64,000 bases of DNA from DAOUBP01 sp034432655. GTDB taxonomy: Bacteria; Chloroflexota; Anaerolineae; CG2-30-64-16. Shown here one piece after another: positions 17,753-25,704 of this stretch (the first letter of the stretch is position 1; each line of letters begins with the position of its first letter). The stretch spans positions 1-64,000 of the forward strand of contig DAOUBP010000127.1 in NCBI GenBank assembly GCA_034432655.1, given 5' to 3'. The notes under the pieces were generated by a model. That model worked only from the letters and a program-made list of their open reading frames with translations, searched no databases and had not been told where the DNA came from. The position numbers and the translations under genes were made by a program.

Positions 17753-18478
17753 ATGCCTGAGGAACTCGCGCTTGTTCAAGAATTCGCCGCGCGCAATGGG
17801 TTGTCGTTCGAGGACTGGTCACTGCTGCGGACTGCCCTGACGCATCGTTCGTACCTCAACGAGCATCCCGACCTGGACTGGGATGATAACGAGCGGTTGG
17901 AGTACCTGGGCGATGCTGTGCTGGACTTTCTGCTGGCGGAGTTCTTGTTCCAGCGTTTTCCGGCTGCACCGGAGGGCGAATTGACCGGCTTGCGTGCGGC
18001 TCTGGTGCGCCGTGAGACCCTGGCGCGGCTGGCCAGGGGCATGGGCCTCGGTCAAGCGCTGTTCATGGGGCACGGCGAGGTGGAGACCGGCGGTCGCGAG
18101 CGGCATGCGACCTTGTGTGCCGCATTCGAAGCGGTGATCGGCGCGCTGTACCTCGATCAGGGGCTGGAAGGGGTGCGCCAATGGGTGTTGCCCCTGATGG
18201 AACGTGAGTTGGCCCTGGCGCGCACCGAGGTGGCCGATAAAGATCCCAAGAGCCGGTTGCAGGAAAAGGCTCAGGGCCTGTTGGGTGTCACGCCGCGCTA
18301 TCGCACCGTGCGCGCTGAGGGCCCGGACCACGCCAAAACCTTCACCGTGGAAGTGACCATCGGCGATGCCGTCTGTGGCGTGGGCCAGGGCCCCAACAAG
18401 CAACAGGCCGCGCAACAGGCCGCGCTGGATGCGCTGGCGCATCTGAACGAGTGGATGCAGCCGGAGCCTGCCCTCTAA
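17753..18478 (+). CDS. rnc: Ribonuclease III with a substituted catalytic Asp
   Basis: 241 aa: endonuclease domain (about 1-155) plus C-terminal dsRNA-binding domain (about 165-235). The signature NERLEYLGDAVLD provides Glu47, Glu50 and Asp54. The second acidic pair, normally D-x-x-E in LADAFEA, reads LCAAFEA. Glu126 is kept but the Asp position (E. coli Asp114) is Ala123, codon GCC at 18119-18121. RNase III cleaves double-stranded RNA in rRNA and mRNA processing with two Mg ions; the loss of one ligand may weaken or alter activity. GAGGGG precedes the ATG. The stop overlaps the convergent glycosyltransferase by 4 nt. Confidence 0.93.
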   Translation: MPEELALVQEFAARNGLSFEDWSLLRTALTHRSYLNEHPDLDWDDNERLEYLGDAVLDFLLAEFLFQRFPAAPEGELTGLRAALVRRETLARLARGMGLGQALFMGHGEVETGGRERHATLCAAFEAVIGALYLDQGLEGVRQWVLPLMERELALARTEVADKDPKSRLQEKAQGLLGVTPRYRTVRAEGPDHAKTFTVEVTIGDAVCGVGQGPNKQQAAQQAALDALAHLNEWMQPEPAL

Positions 18479-19689
18479 TCAATCCGGATCCCATCCTTCA
18501 ACAGCCGGTTCAAAAGGGAGAGCTGGGTATCCATCCGCCGCTGCCGCGTGCTGGCCCCTTGTACGGCTGCCTCCCAAACGAGGTCAGCCACCCGATAAGC
18601 GGCCTCTGGCCGGCCCAGGCGTTTGGCGCAGGCCGCGCGCTCCTTCAGCTCCGCAGCGTTATTGTCCAGCCAGTGGAACAGGTGGACCAGCGCGTCCACC
18701 GCGTCTGTGGCCAGCAGGCCGGCGCCGCCCTCCACCACGTACTCAGCGTTGCCGGTTTCCTGGCCAGGGATCGCCTCGGCGATCAGCAACGGCAGCCCGG
18801 CTGCCAGCGACTCGCTGACGATCAGCCCGCCCGCCTTACAGACGATCAGGTCGGCCGCCAGCATTAGGGTCGGCATGTCGGAGACATAGCCGTGTACATG
18901 GGCCGGCTGGTGCCACTGGGTCTCTGCCCAACGCCGCTGGAGCCCTTCATCGCCGCCCGCCACCAATACCAGCTCCAGCGGCAGGCCACAGTGGTTCAGC
19001 ACGTGGGCGATGGGCTCCAGGTTCTTCACCCGTTTGCTGCCCGCAATCAAGACGACATAACGATCCTGACGAAAGCCCAGCTCGGCCCGCAGCGCAGCCT
19101 TGTCTACCTGTCTGGCCAGGGCAGGGTTTACCGGCAGGCCGGTGACCTCCAGCCGGTCGGACGGCAATCCGCTCTCCAACGCTTTCTTCAAAACAGCCAC
19201 CGTCGGCACCAGGCACTTGTCCACATCGTCGTTGAACCAGAGGCTATGGACCGTCACCAGGTCGGTCACCACCGTCAACACCGGGATGTATTTGCCGGAA
19301 AGCGCGAAGTAGGCGGCCAGTGGCGCCTGGTACAGGGGATAGGTGGAGACGATGGCGTCCGGCTGATAGCGCTGTACCACATTGCGCATGGTGAAGTAGA
19401 GCAGCGCGATAAGCGCTTGCTCGGCCAGGCTGACCGGCAGCATCCCGTCGCTCGCCTCGTAGCCGAGCCTGTAGAGCTCCGGCACCTCTTTCACCCAGCG
19501 GTCATAGTCTCCCTGGGCCCGGCGCAGGAGGGCAGGGGCACCGCGCTCCTGGAGCGGGTTAAGCACGGTTACCTGGCACGCGCCGCCGTAGCGCTCGGCC
19601 AACGCCTGGGCAATCGCGTTGGCGGCCGCCCGATGTCCGAAGCCGGCATCTGCGGTCAGGATCAGAATCCTGGCGGGTTCATTCATCAC
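18475..19689 (-). CDS. MGDG synthase-type glycosyltransferase (diacylglycerol glycosyltransferase-like)
   Basis: 404 aa, GT28/MGDG-synthase family with GT-B fold. The N-terminal ILTADAGFGHRAAANAIAQAL is the acceptor-side signature. IVSTYPLYQAPLAAYF and the C-terminal VCKAGGLIVSESLAAGLPL with IPGQETGNA form the sugar-nucleotide site. Relatives add glucose or galactose from UDP-sugar to diacylglycerol at the membrane face (UgtP, MGD1). It is the third gene of an operon: it overlaps the GNAT-like gene by 4 nt, which follows the DegV gene by 3 nt. The lipid-related neighbours support a glycolipid role. Sugar and acceptor are not determined. Confidence 0.85.
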   Translation of the reverse strand: MMNEPARILILTADAGFGHRAAANAIAQALAERYGGACQVTVLNPLQERGAPALLRRAQGDYDRWVKEVPELYRLGYEASDGMLPVSLAEQALIALLYFTMRNVVQRYQPDAIVSTYPLYQAPLAAYFALSGKYIPVLTVVTDLVTVHSLWFNDDVDKCLVPTVAVLKKALESGLPSDRLEVTGLPVNPALARQVDKAALRAELGFRQDRYVVLIAGSKRVKNLEPIAHVLNHCGLPLELVLVAGGDEGLQRRWAETQWHQPAHVHGYVSDMPTLMLAADLIVCKAGGLIVSESLAAGLPLLIAEAIPGQETGNAEYVVEGGAGLLATDAVDALVHLFHWLDNNAAELKERAACAKRLGRPEAAYRVADLVWEAAVQGASTRQRRMDTQLSLLNRLLKDGIRID

Positions 19690-20807
19690 AGGTCCTTTTC
19701 GTAGATCCGATGTTTCTTGTAGATCTTCCCGCCCATCGTCTCGGTGTCGGCCAGGGTCAGGACGTGCTCTTCCATCTGCACCAGGTCGGCGTGTTCAAAA
19801 TTGCCGGCCTGAATCGTCTTCTCCATCTCGACGTACAGGATGGCGTTGACGCCCAGGCCGCGATAGGGGGCCAGGATGCCTGCGCCGTTCAGGTTGATCC
19901 ATTTGGTGCGTTTGAATTCGCGCAGGATCCAGAACCAACCGAACGGCCAGAGGCGGCCCCGTGCCCGGCGGATCCCCTCCGAGATGTCTGGGAAGCCAAA
20001 CAGGAAGCCCGCGATCACATCGCCCTTCATCACCAGTTTGATCAGCTTCGGGTCGGCGATGGCCAGCAGCCGCTCGCCGATCACTTTGCCCTCCCACTCG
20101 GTGACGGGGTTGAACTCCCAGTTCTCGATGAAGGTCTCGTTATAGGTTTTGACGATGGCCGGGATCCAGGCGCGCAGCTCTTTCTTGCTGGAGAAGGTCT
20201 TGATGGTGAACCCACGCCGCTCCTTCATTTTCTCAGCGATCGCCACCACTCGTTCTGGCAGGCGCGTCTTTCCCGACAGATAGGCGGAGAGGAAATCGCG
20301 CTGGCGGCGATAGCCGGCCGCCTCGATCAGGTCGGCATAGTAGGCGTAGTTGTAGGGGATGCCCACGGCCGGTCGGTGCTCGAAGCCTTCCACCAGGACT
20401 CCGATACCGTCTCCTTGCAGGAACCCTTTTGTGCCGACTATTTTGTTGAGGCCGCGACCGCGCGCCCAGGCCTCGATCTCGTTGAAGAGGGCGAGGGCAG
20501 CCTCGGGGTCGTTTTCCGCGTCGAACAGGTAGAAGAAGGCGGTGTGGCTGCCCCAGTGCTGATTGTAGTGGCGGTTCTCCAGCACGGCGATGCGGCCCAC
20601 CGGCCGGCCAGCGCGCTCGGCCAGGAAGAAGTCGGCGTCGGAATGCTCGTAGAAAGGATAACGCTTGCGGTCCATCATCAGCTTGATGTCGTCCACTAAC
20701 GGCGGCACCCACTGGGGACACGAAGCGTAGAGCCGGAACGGCAGCTCGATGAAGCGCTGGACATCCCGTCGTGAAGATGTATCTAGCTTGCGGATTTGCA
20801 ACGACAT
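19686..20807 (-). CDS. GNAT-fold acyltransferase-like protein
   Basis: 373 aa, with two regions that resemble acyl-CoA N-acyltransferase folds: residues about 60-160 (FFLAERAGRPVGRIAVLENR) and about 260-345 (NGAGILAPYRGLGVNAILY, a possible acyl-CoA pyrophosphate loop). Proteins of this type are often annotated only as hypothetical GNAT. Position between a fatty-acid-binding DegV protein and a glycolipid glycosyltransferase, with a 4-nt overlap on one side and 3-nt gap on the other, suggests transfer of a fatty acyl group; that is inference. Confidence 0.7.
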   Translation of the reverse strand: MSLQIRKLDTSSRRDVQRFIELPFRLYASCPQWVPPLVDDIKLMMDRKRYPFYEHSDADFFLAERAGRPVGRIAVLENRHYNQHWGSHTAFFYLFDAENDPEAALALFNEIEAWARGRGLNKIVGTKGFLQGDGIGVLVEGFEHRPAVGIPYNYAYYADLIEAAGYRRQRDFLSAYLSGKTRLPERVVAIAEKMKERRGFTIKTFSSKKELRAWIPAIVKTYNETFIENWEFNPVTEWEGKVIGERLLAIADPKLIKLVMKGDVIAGFLFGFPDISEGIRRARGRLWPFGWFWILREFKRTKWINLNGAGILAPYRGLGVNAILYVEMEKTIQAGNFEHADLVQMEEHVLTLADTETMGGKIYKKHRIYEKDL

Positions 20808-20810
20808 CTT

Positions 20811-21659
20811 TCACCTCGGGGTAAAGAAGCCGACCGCCAGCGCGCCAGGCCCGGCATGGGTGACGATCGCCGGCACCAACGACATGATCAACACCTCTTC
20901 GGTGCCCAGGGCGGCCTTCAGCTCCCCGGCCACGGTTTGGGCCTCGGCTTCGGCCTCCCCGCCGGTATGCATCACCGTGAGATGGGCCGCGGCCCCGCGC
21001 GCGGATTCGGCGGCCACCAGCTCGATGATGCGCGCCAGCGCCCGGCGCTTGGTGCGTTCCTTTTCGAATTGGTCCACACGGCCATCGCGGAAGGTGAGGA
21101 TCGGTTTCACTTGCAGGATGGTTCCCATCAGCGCGGCCGCGCCACCGATGCGGCCCCCGCGGCGCAGGTACTCCAGCGTGTCCACCAGGAAGTAGATGCG
21201 TGCGCGCGGCATCATCTCCCGGACCCGGGCCTCCACCTCGTCGGCCGAGGCACCTGCGGAGGCCAGTGCGTGCGCCTCCAACACCATCGCGGCCAGAGGG
21301 CCGGCGATCGTGCGGGTGTCAATGATGCGGATGTCCGCGTCCGGGAACGCCTCTTTGGCGGTTTGGGCCGAGCGTACCGTGCCGCTGACATCAGTGGAGG
21401 GATGGATGCAGACCACGCTCTCCCCGGCGGCCGTCAGCTCGCGAAACACTTCGAGGAAGTCGCCTGGGTACGGCGCTGCGGTTTTGGGCAGTTCGCGTCC
21501 GGACTGCAACCGTTGCATGAAGGTGGCGTAGTCCATGTCAATTCCCTCCCGATAGGAGTGCTCGCCGAAGTTGATGATTTGCGAGATCATCGGGATGCCC
21601 AGCTGGCGCGCCATGTCAAACGCCAGCCCCGAGGTGGTATCGGTAACAACACGGGTCAT
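20811..21659 (-). CDS. DegV-family fatty-acid-binding protein (FakB-like)
   Basis: 282 aa from the ATG at 21659, which has a perfect AAAGGAGG; the longer open frame to 21836 is not translated by this criterion. N-terminal TRVVTDTTSGL corresponds to the DegV DSTADL strand. HPSTDVSGTVRSA and FLVDTLEYLRRGGRIGGAAALMG are the family's ligand-pocket motifs. DegV/FakB proteins hold a fatty acid for phosphorylation by FakA, feeding exogenous or recycled fatty acids to lipid synthesis. No fakA is in the window. It is first gene of the three-gene lipid operon. Confidence 0.88.
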   Translation of the reverse strand: MTRVVTDTTSGLAFDMARQLGIPMISQIINFGEHSYREGIDMDYATFMQRLQSGRELPKTAAPYPGDFLEVFRELTAAGESVVCIHPSTDVSGTVRSAQTAKEAFPDADIRIIDTRTIAGPLAAMVLEAHALASAGASADEVEARVREMMPRARIYFLVDTLEYLRRGGRIGGAAALMGTILQVKPILTFRDGRVDQFEKERTKRRALARIIELVAAESARGAAAHLTVMHTGGEAEAEAQTVAGELKAALGTEEVLIMSLVPAIVTHAGPGALAVGFFTPR

Positions 21660-21744
21660 GATTGCCTCCTTTGATGAAATGATGTGAGTTTGCCGGATGA
21701 GCGGCATGAGTTTTGTCTCGCGAGCGGCAAAGTCACTGTACAAT

Positions 21745-21800
21745 CCCCTTTTTGAGGTTTCCCCCTTCCCATGCCGCTCAGCGGCGTGGCGAGGGGGGCA
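21745..21800. repeat. CCCCTTTTTGAGGTTT intergenic repeat, copy 1
   Basis: CCCCTTTTTGAGGTTT followed by a GCCGCTCAGCGGC hairpin inside flanking C-rich and G-rich arms. A second copy lies in reverse orientation at 52.6 kb. Located upstream of degV and directly before array B. Confidence 0.6.
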
Positions 21801-21840
21801 GGGATCACCCAGGGATACCCCGATTGTTTTTGGCAAGGTT

Positions 21841-22270
21841 CGTAATTTCGCTTTATGAGCGAAACAAATTTCACTTTATGAGCGAAATAAATTTCGTTTT
21901 ACGAGCGAAATGGATTTCGCTTTATGGGTGGCGAAATAAATTTCGCTTTACGAGCGAAATGGATTTCGCTTTATGGGTGGCGAAATAAATTTCGCTTTAC
22001 GAGCGAAATGGGTTTCGCTTTATGGGTGGCGAAATAAATTTCGCTTTACGAGCGAAATGGGTTTCGCTTTATGGGTGCGAAATAAATTTCGCTTTACGAG
22101 CGAAATGGGTTTCGCTTTATGGGTGCGAAATAAATTTCGCTTTACGAGCGAAATGGATTTCGCTTTATGGGTGGCGAAATAAATTTCGCTTTACGAGCGA
22201 AATGGATTTCGCTTTATGGATGGCGAAATAAATTTCGCTTTACGAGCGAAATGAAGTTCGCCTTACGGGC
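21841..22270. repeat. Tandem palindrome array B (eight 48/49-bp units)
   Basis: Units start at 21881, 21930, 21979, 22028, 22077, 22125, 22173 and 22222; six are 49 bp and two (22077, 22125) are 48 bp. A degenerate half unit occupies 21841-21880. Each unit carries two palindromes, GCGAAATAAATTTCGC and GCGAAATGGATTTCGC (or GGG variant), joined by TTTACGA and TTTATGGGT. The last unit contains the stop codon of the glycoside hydrolase gene at 22263. The frame shifts between units produce several open but implausible reading frames. With 21660-21840 this fills the 600-bp gene-free stretch. Confidence 0.95.
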
Positions 22271-24656
22271 AGTCACCCAACGGCGTTTCCGGGTTGGGCA
22301 GATAGGTCCGGGCGTCGGCGCCGTGCGTCCAAAAGTTAGAGTGGGTGCGATGGCCCTCCACTTCGATCCAGAAGTGCAGTTTGTTCTCCGGGTTGCGAGC
22401 CGGGCTGACGTCTATGTCGTTGAAGTCCCAATGTGCGGCGCCCCGCTCATCCATCCGCAGCACCCCAAGCGCGATCCGTTCCCCCGGTTCGTTATTACGT
22501 GCGGCCACCAGCCACACTTGCGGGTCCCACGGTTCGTCGGCCGCGAGATCGGGCGCTAGGCGCAGCAGAGTGCGGCTCACGAACAGGTCGGCGGAGAGAT
22601 TGGCCAGGTCGGCCTGCGCCACGGTCGCGCCGCCGTGGGGCCACAGGATCTGGATGCGGGCGTCCAACGTCTGGGGCGCGGTCCGGCTGCTGACGGGCTG
22701 TTCGGCCGTGGCCCGCACCGGCAGCGGCATGTACGTGCGCGCATCTACGCCGTGCACCCACACGTTGCTGCGATACGGGAAGCCCTCGACCTGGAGGGTA
22801 AAGTACAGCTTATTGCGGGGATCGCGTGCAGGGCTGACGTCCACATCGTTGAAGTCCCAGACCGGCACGCGTTGGCCGCTCAGCGCCACCATCCGCCGTT
22901 GACCCCGGGCGACCGGCGCGGCGGGTTCGTTGTTCAAGGCGCACCACAAGGTCACCACCGGATCGAAGTCGCACGGCACGGTGACCCGGCAGTCCGGATA
23001 GGTCAGGTAGGCGGTCAGGTTGGCCAGCCGCGCCTCCGATACCGGTCGGTCGCCGTGGGGCCAGAGGATAGCGATCCTGGCCTCCACGGCCGTCAGCGTC
23101 AGCTCCACCTGCACCTGTTGGCCGGGCAAGGCCTGGAAGACCACGACGGAGCCAGCACGCGTGTGCGGCCAGGCTGCGTCGCCGGCCCGCACGGTCACGG
23201 GATGCGGTTTGCGCATGCCGAGCAGTTGTCCCAGATCCAGCGTTATCTGGCCGCGGGCGGTGGTTGCCACTCGTACCAGGCCGGGCTCCGACCAGTCGGC
23301 CAGCAGCTGGCCGTAACCGTCCCCCTCCCAGCGGATGCCTCCTTCACCCGCCTGGCTGTTGCCGCTGGCGAAGAACGCGTCGGCGGCTTCGTAGCGATAC
23401 GCGATCGCGCCGGCGGGATTGGCGCCGATCTGCAGCCGACCGCGCCAGCCGCGTGCGGGTCGCAGGCGCCGCGCCAGCGCGGGCAGGGCCAGCGCCGCAG
23501 GCTTGGGCCGGCCGTCGGGGTCGAACAGCCCAAAACTGCGCTCTCGGGGGTTGGGGCCGGGGGGCAGATCCCACAGCATCCATTTGCCCGCACCTGCCAG
23601 GTCCAGCTCCGCAGCGCGCAACCAGGCCGCGCTTTCGCAAATGGCCGCCTGGGCAGGCTCCAGGTCGTTGGTCGCGTAGCCGAATTCGCTTAGGACCACA
23701 GGCCGGCCGGGGAAGGTGGTCAGTAATTCGCCCGCGATCATCGTCTGGAACTCCAGCTGCCGCGGTGAGGCATCGCGCGGGTAACGGTTGATGGCATGGA
23801 AGTCCAGCGCCAGGTTCGCGGGCAGCGCGGCCAGTAAGGGGTCGCTGTAACCGACGGTGATGAGGCGGCGCGGCGCGGCTGCACGTACGGCCTGAACTTG
23901 CGGCCCCAACCAGGCCGCCAGCGCAGCGTTCAGCACCTCCAGGAAGGGGCGCCAGGCCGCGGCTTCGGCCGAGCGGATGAAGCTGACCACGCTGGCGCGA
24001 TAGTTTTGCGCGGCCGTCCAGTTGCTGGCCGCTTGCAGGAAGCGGTCCAGCAGGTCGCTGGCGTGCGCATAGCGGATGGCATCTTCCTCCGGCAGCGAGC
24101 CGGACTTCCCCTCGCCCCGGGCCCAGGCCAGCGCTTCGCCGGGGGAACGCCGCGGCGGGTAAACGGCGCTGAGGGTTTCGCCCAGCAGCGGGTTGCCGGC
24201 CGGATAGCGCATCAGTGCCAGGTGATAGAAGCGCGGCTCGTTTTTCAGGTCGAGCGCCAGGATGGCCGGGTGATCGGCGTAGCGAGCAGCGATCAGGCCC
24301 GCGTGATCGGCCAGGGTGCGCACATAGCTCAGGCTGTAGTCCGCCAGGGTGAGCCATAGATAGACCCCGGCGCGCGCGGCGGCCTCCACCAGGGCGTCCA
24401 GCTTTGCCCAGTCCCCCCGCGGGAACTCGTTTTGCAGCGGCGCGGCGACAAAGGTGCGCACCGTGTTCGCGCCGAGCCGCCGCGCCAGCCGGAAGTCGGC
24501 CTCGATCAGCGCAGGATCAAAGCGATCGGGCTGAAATTGAGCCCAGGCACGATCGGTGTGCCCCACATAGTTCACGATGACGGCGAAGAAGGGCCGGCCT
24601 TCCGCATCCAGTAGATGTCGGCCGTCGGGGGCGATGGAAATCAATGGGCCTGGCAT
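22263..24656 (-). CDS. Clan-A (GH5-like) glycoside hydrolase with two tandem C-terminal domains
   Basis: 797 aa. Residues about 5-400 form a cellulase-like TIM barrel. Glu140 in LDLKNEPRF fits the acid/base and Glu324 in VVLSEFGYATND the nucleophile of retaining clan-A enzymes; the DFHAINRYP block lies between them. About 400-520 looks like a beta domain. Then two related domains follow (about 523-655 and 660-797), each starting with RI(A/Q)ILWPHG and ending in DFND(V/I)DVSPAR...NKL(Y/H)F and WVHG/WTHGADARTY. No signal peptide is visible, unusual for such an enzyme. AAAGGAG precedes the ATG. The C-terminal GDCP and the TAA lie in the last repeat unit of array B. The substrate is unknown. Confidence 0.75.
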   Translation of the reverse strand: MPGPLISIAPDGRHLLDAEGRPFFAVIVNYVGHTDRAWAQFQPDRFDPALIEADFRLARRLGANTVRTFVAAPLQNEFPRGDWAKLDALVEAAARAGVYLWLTLADYSLSYVRTLADHAGLIAARYADHPAILALDLKNEPRFYHLALMRYPAGNPLLGETLSAVYPPRRSPGEALAWARGEGKSGSLPEEDAIRYAHASDLLDRFLQAASNWTAAQNYRASVVSFIRSAEAAAWRPFLEVLNAALAAWLGPQVQAVRAAAPRRLITVGYSDPLLAALPANLALDFHAINRYPRDASPRQLEFQTMIAGELLTTFPGRPVVLSEFGYATNDLEPAQAAICESAAWLRAAELDLAGAGKWMLWDLPPGPNPRERSFGLFDPDGRPKPAALALPALARRLRPARGWRGRLQIGANPAGAIAYRYEAADAFFASGNSQAGEGGIRWEGDGYGQLLADWSEPGLVRVATTARGQITLDLGQLLGMRKPHPVTVRAGDAAWPHTRAGSVVVFQALPGQQVQVELTLTAVEARIAILWPHGDRPVSEARLANLTAYLTYPDCRVTVPCDFDPVVTLWCALNNEPAAPVARGQRRMVALSGQRVPVWDFNDVDVSPARDPRNKLYFTLQVEGFPYRSNVWVHGVDARTYMPLPVRATAEQPVSSRTAPQTLDARIQILWPHGGATVAQADLANLSADLFVSRTLLRLAPDLAADEPWDPQVWLVAARNNEPGERIALGVLRMDERGAAHWDFNDIDVSPARNPENKLHFWIEVEGHRTHSNFWTHGADARTYLPNPETPLGDCP

Positions 24657-24771
24657 ACGGCGCTGCTCCTTTTTCGGCGGTCCCGGATTGGGTATCGCTT
24701 ATTCTATCACACTTTTGCCAAACGTGCTGTGGTTGCAGGGCAACTCTGCGGAAGCTGCCTTACTGGCCCGC

Positions 24772-24800
24772 TTGACAGAGGTGTTCGAGTGTGCTAACTT
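24772..24800 (+). promoter_or_regulatory. Promoter of the PPK2 gene
   Basis: Perfect TTGACA (24772-24777), 17-bp spacer, TAACTT (24795-24800), about 40 nt before the start codon. Confidence 0.65.
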
Positions 24801-24840
24801 TCTCTGCGTTTATTGTCTTCCCCACAAGAAGGAGGCCAGC

Positions 24841-25662
24841 ATGAAAGACGATGCCTTGCACCTGCGCCATCTGGTAAAACCGGGCACGAAAATCCGCTTG
24901 AAAGACGTGGACCCCGCCGACACGGCGCCTTATCACGACAAGAAAGAGGTCCAGGAACTGTTGTCCGTGGACAAGAAGGAGCTGTTCAAGCTCCAGGAGC
25001 TGCTTTACGCCGAAGGGAAGCACGCGCTGCTGGTCGTGTTGCAGGCCATGGACACGGGCGGCAAGGACGGCGTCATCCGTCACGTCATGAGCGGCGTCAA
25101 CCCCCAGGGTTGCTACGTGGCCCCGTTCAAGGTTCCCACCCCTGAGGAACTGGCGCACGACTACCTCTGGCGCGTCCACAAGGTGGTGCCCCCCAAGCGC
25201 ATGATCGGCATCTTCAACCGGTCACACTACGAGGACGTGCTGGTGGTGCGGGTGCACGAGTTGGTGCCCAAGCGAGTCTGGAGCCAGCGCTACGAGCAGA
25301 TCAACGCCTTCGAGAAGCACCTGGTCGAAAACGGCGTGACGATTCTCAAGTTCTTCCTGCACATCTCCAAAGAGGAGCAGAAAGCGCGGCTGCAGGCCCG
25401 GCTGGACGACCCCACGAAACACTGGAAGTTTGCCTTGGGTGACCTTAAGGAGCGGGACCGCTGGGACGAGTACATGGCCGCGTACGAGGATGTGCTGAAC
25501 CTGACCAGCACACCATGGGCGCCGTGGTACCTGGTGCCGGCCGATCGCAAATGGTATCGCAACCTGGTGGTGGCCCGGGTGATCCTGGAGACGCTGCGAG
25601 GCTTCAATATGCAGTGGCCCGTCTCAGCTGAGGACCTCTCGAACGTGGTGATACCGGATTGA
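24841..25662 (+). CDS. Polyphosphate kinase 2 family protein (polyphosphate:nucleotide phosphotransferase)
   Basis: 273 aa from the ATG at 24841, which has GAAGGAGG; the open frame to 24577 crosses the promoter. P-loop-like QAMDTGGKDG (68-77), the lid region with MSGVNPQGCYVAPFKVPT, and Walker B FNRSHYEDVLVVRVHELVP (Asp132) are the PPK2 signatures. The enzyme moves phosphate between polyphosphate and nucleotides in the cytoplasm, either making or using ATP/ADP. The one-domain form near 270 aa is typical of nucleotide-phosphorylating members; the exact class is not decided here. Confidence 0.9.
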   Translation: MKDDALHLRHLVKPGTKIRLKDVDPADTAPYHDKKEVQELLSVDKKELFKLQELLYAEGKHALLVVLQAMDTGGKDGVIRHVMSGVNPQGCYVAPFKVPTPEELAHDYLWRVHKVVPPKRMIGIFNRSHYEDVLVVRVHELVPKRVWSQRYEQINAFEKHLVENGVTILKFFLHISKEEQKARLQARLDDPTKHWKFALGDLKERDRWDEYMAAYEDVLNLTSTPWAPWYLVPADRKWYRNLVVARVILETLRGFNMQWPVSAEDLSNVVIPD

Positions 25663-25704
25663 GGGGCGAGCCCCGGCCCGGAGCACAGGTCGGGTCTCAC
25701 GGAC

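Noticed and set aside
21713..22559. Open reading frames of 69-130 codons running through array B (repeated EINFALRAKW-type peptides)
   Set aside because: They arise because the repeat has no stop codons; unit length 49 rotates the frame, and there are no ribosome-binding sites or homologous signals.
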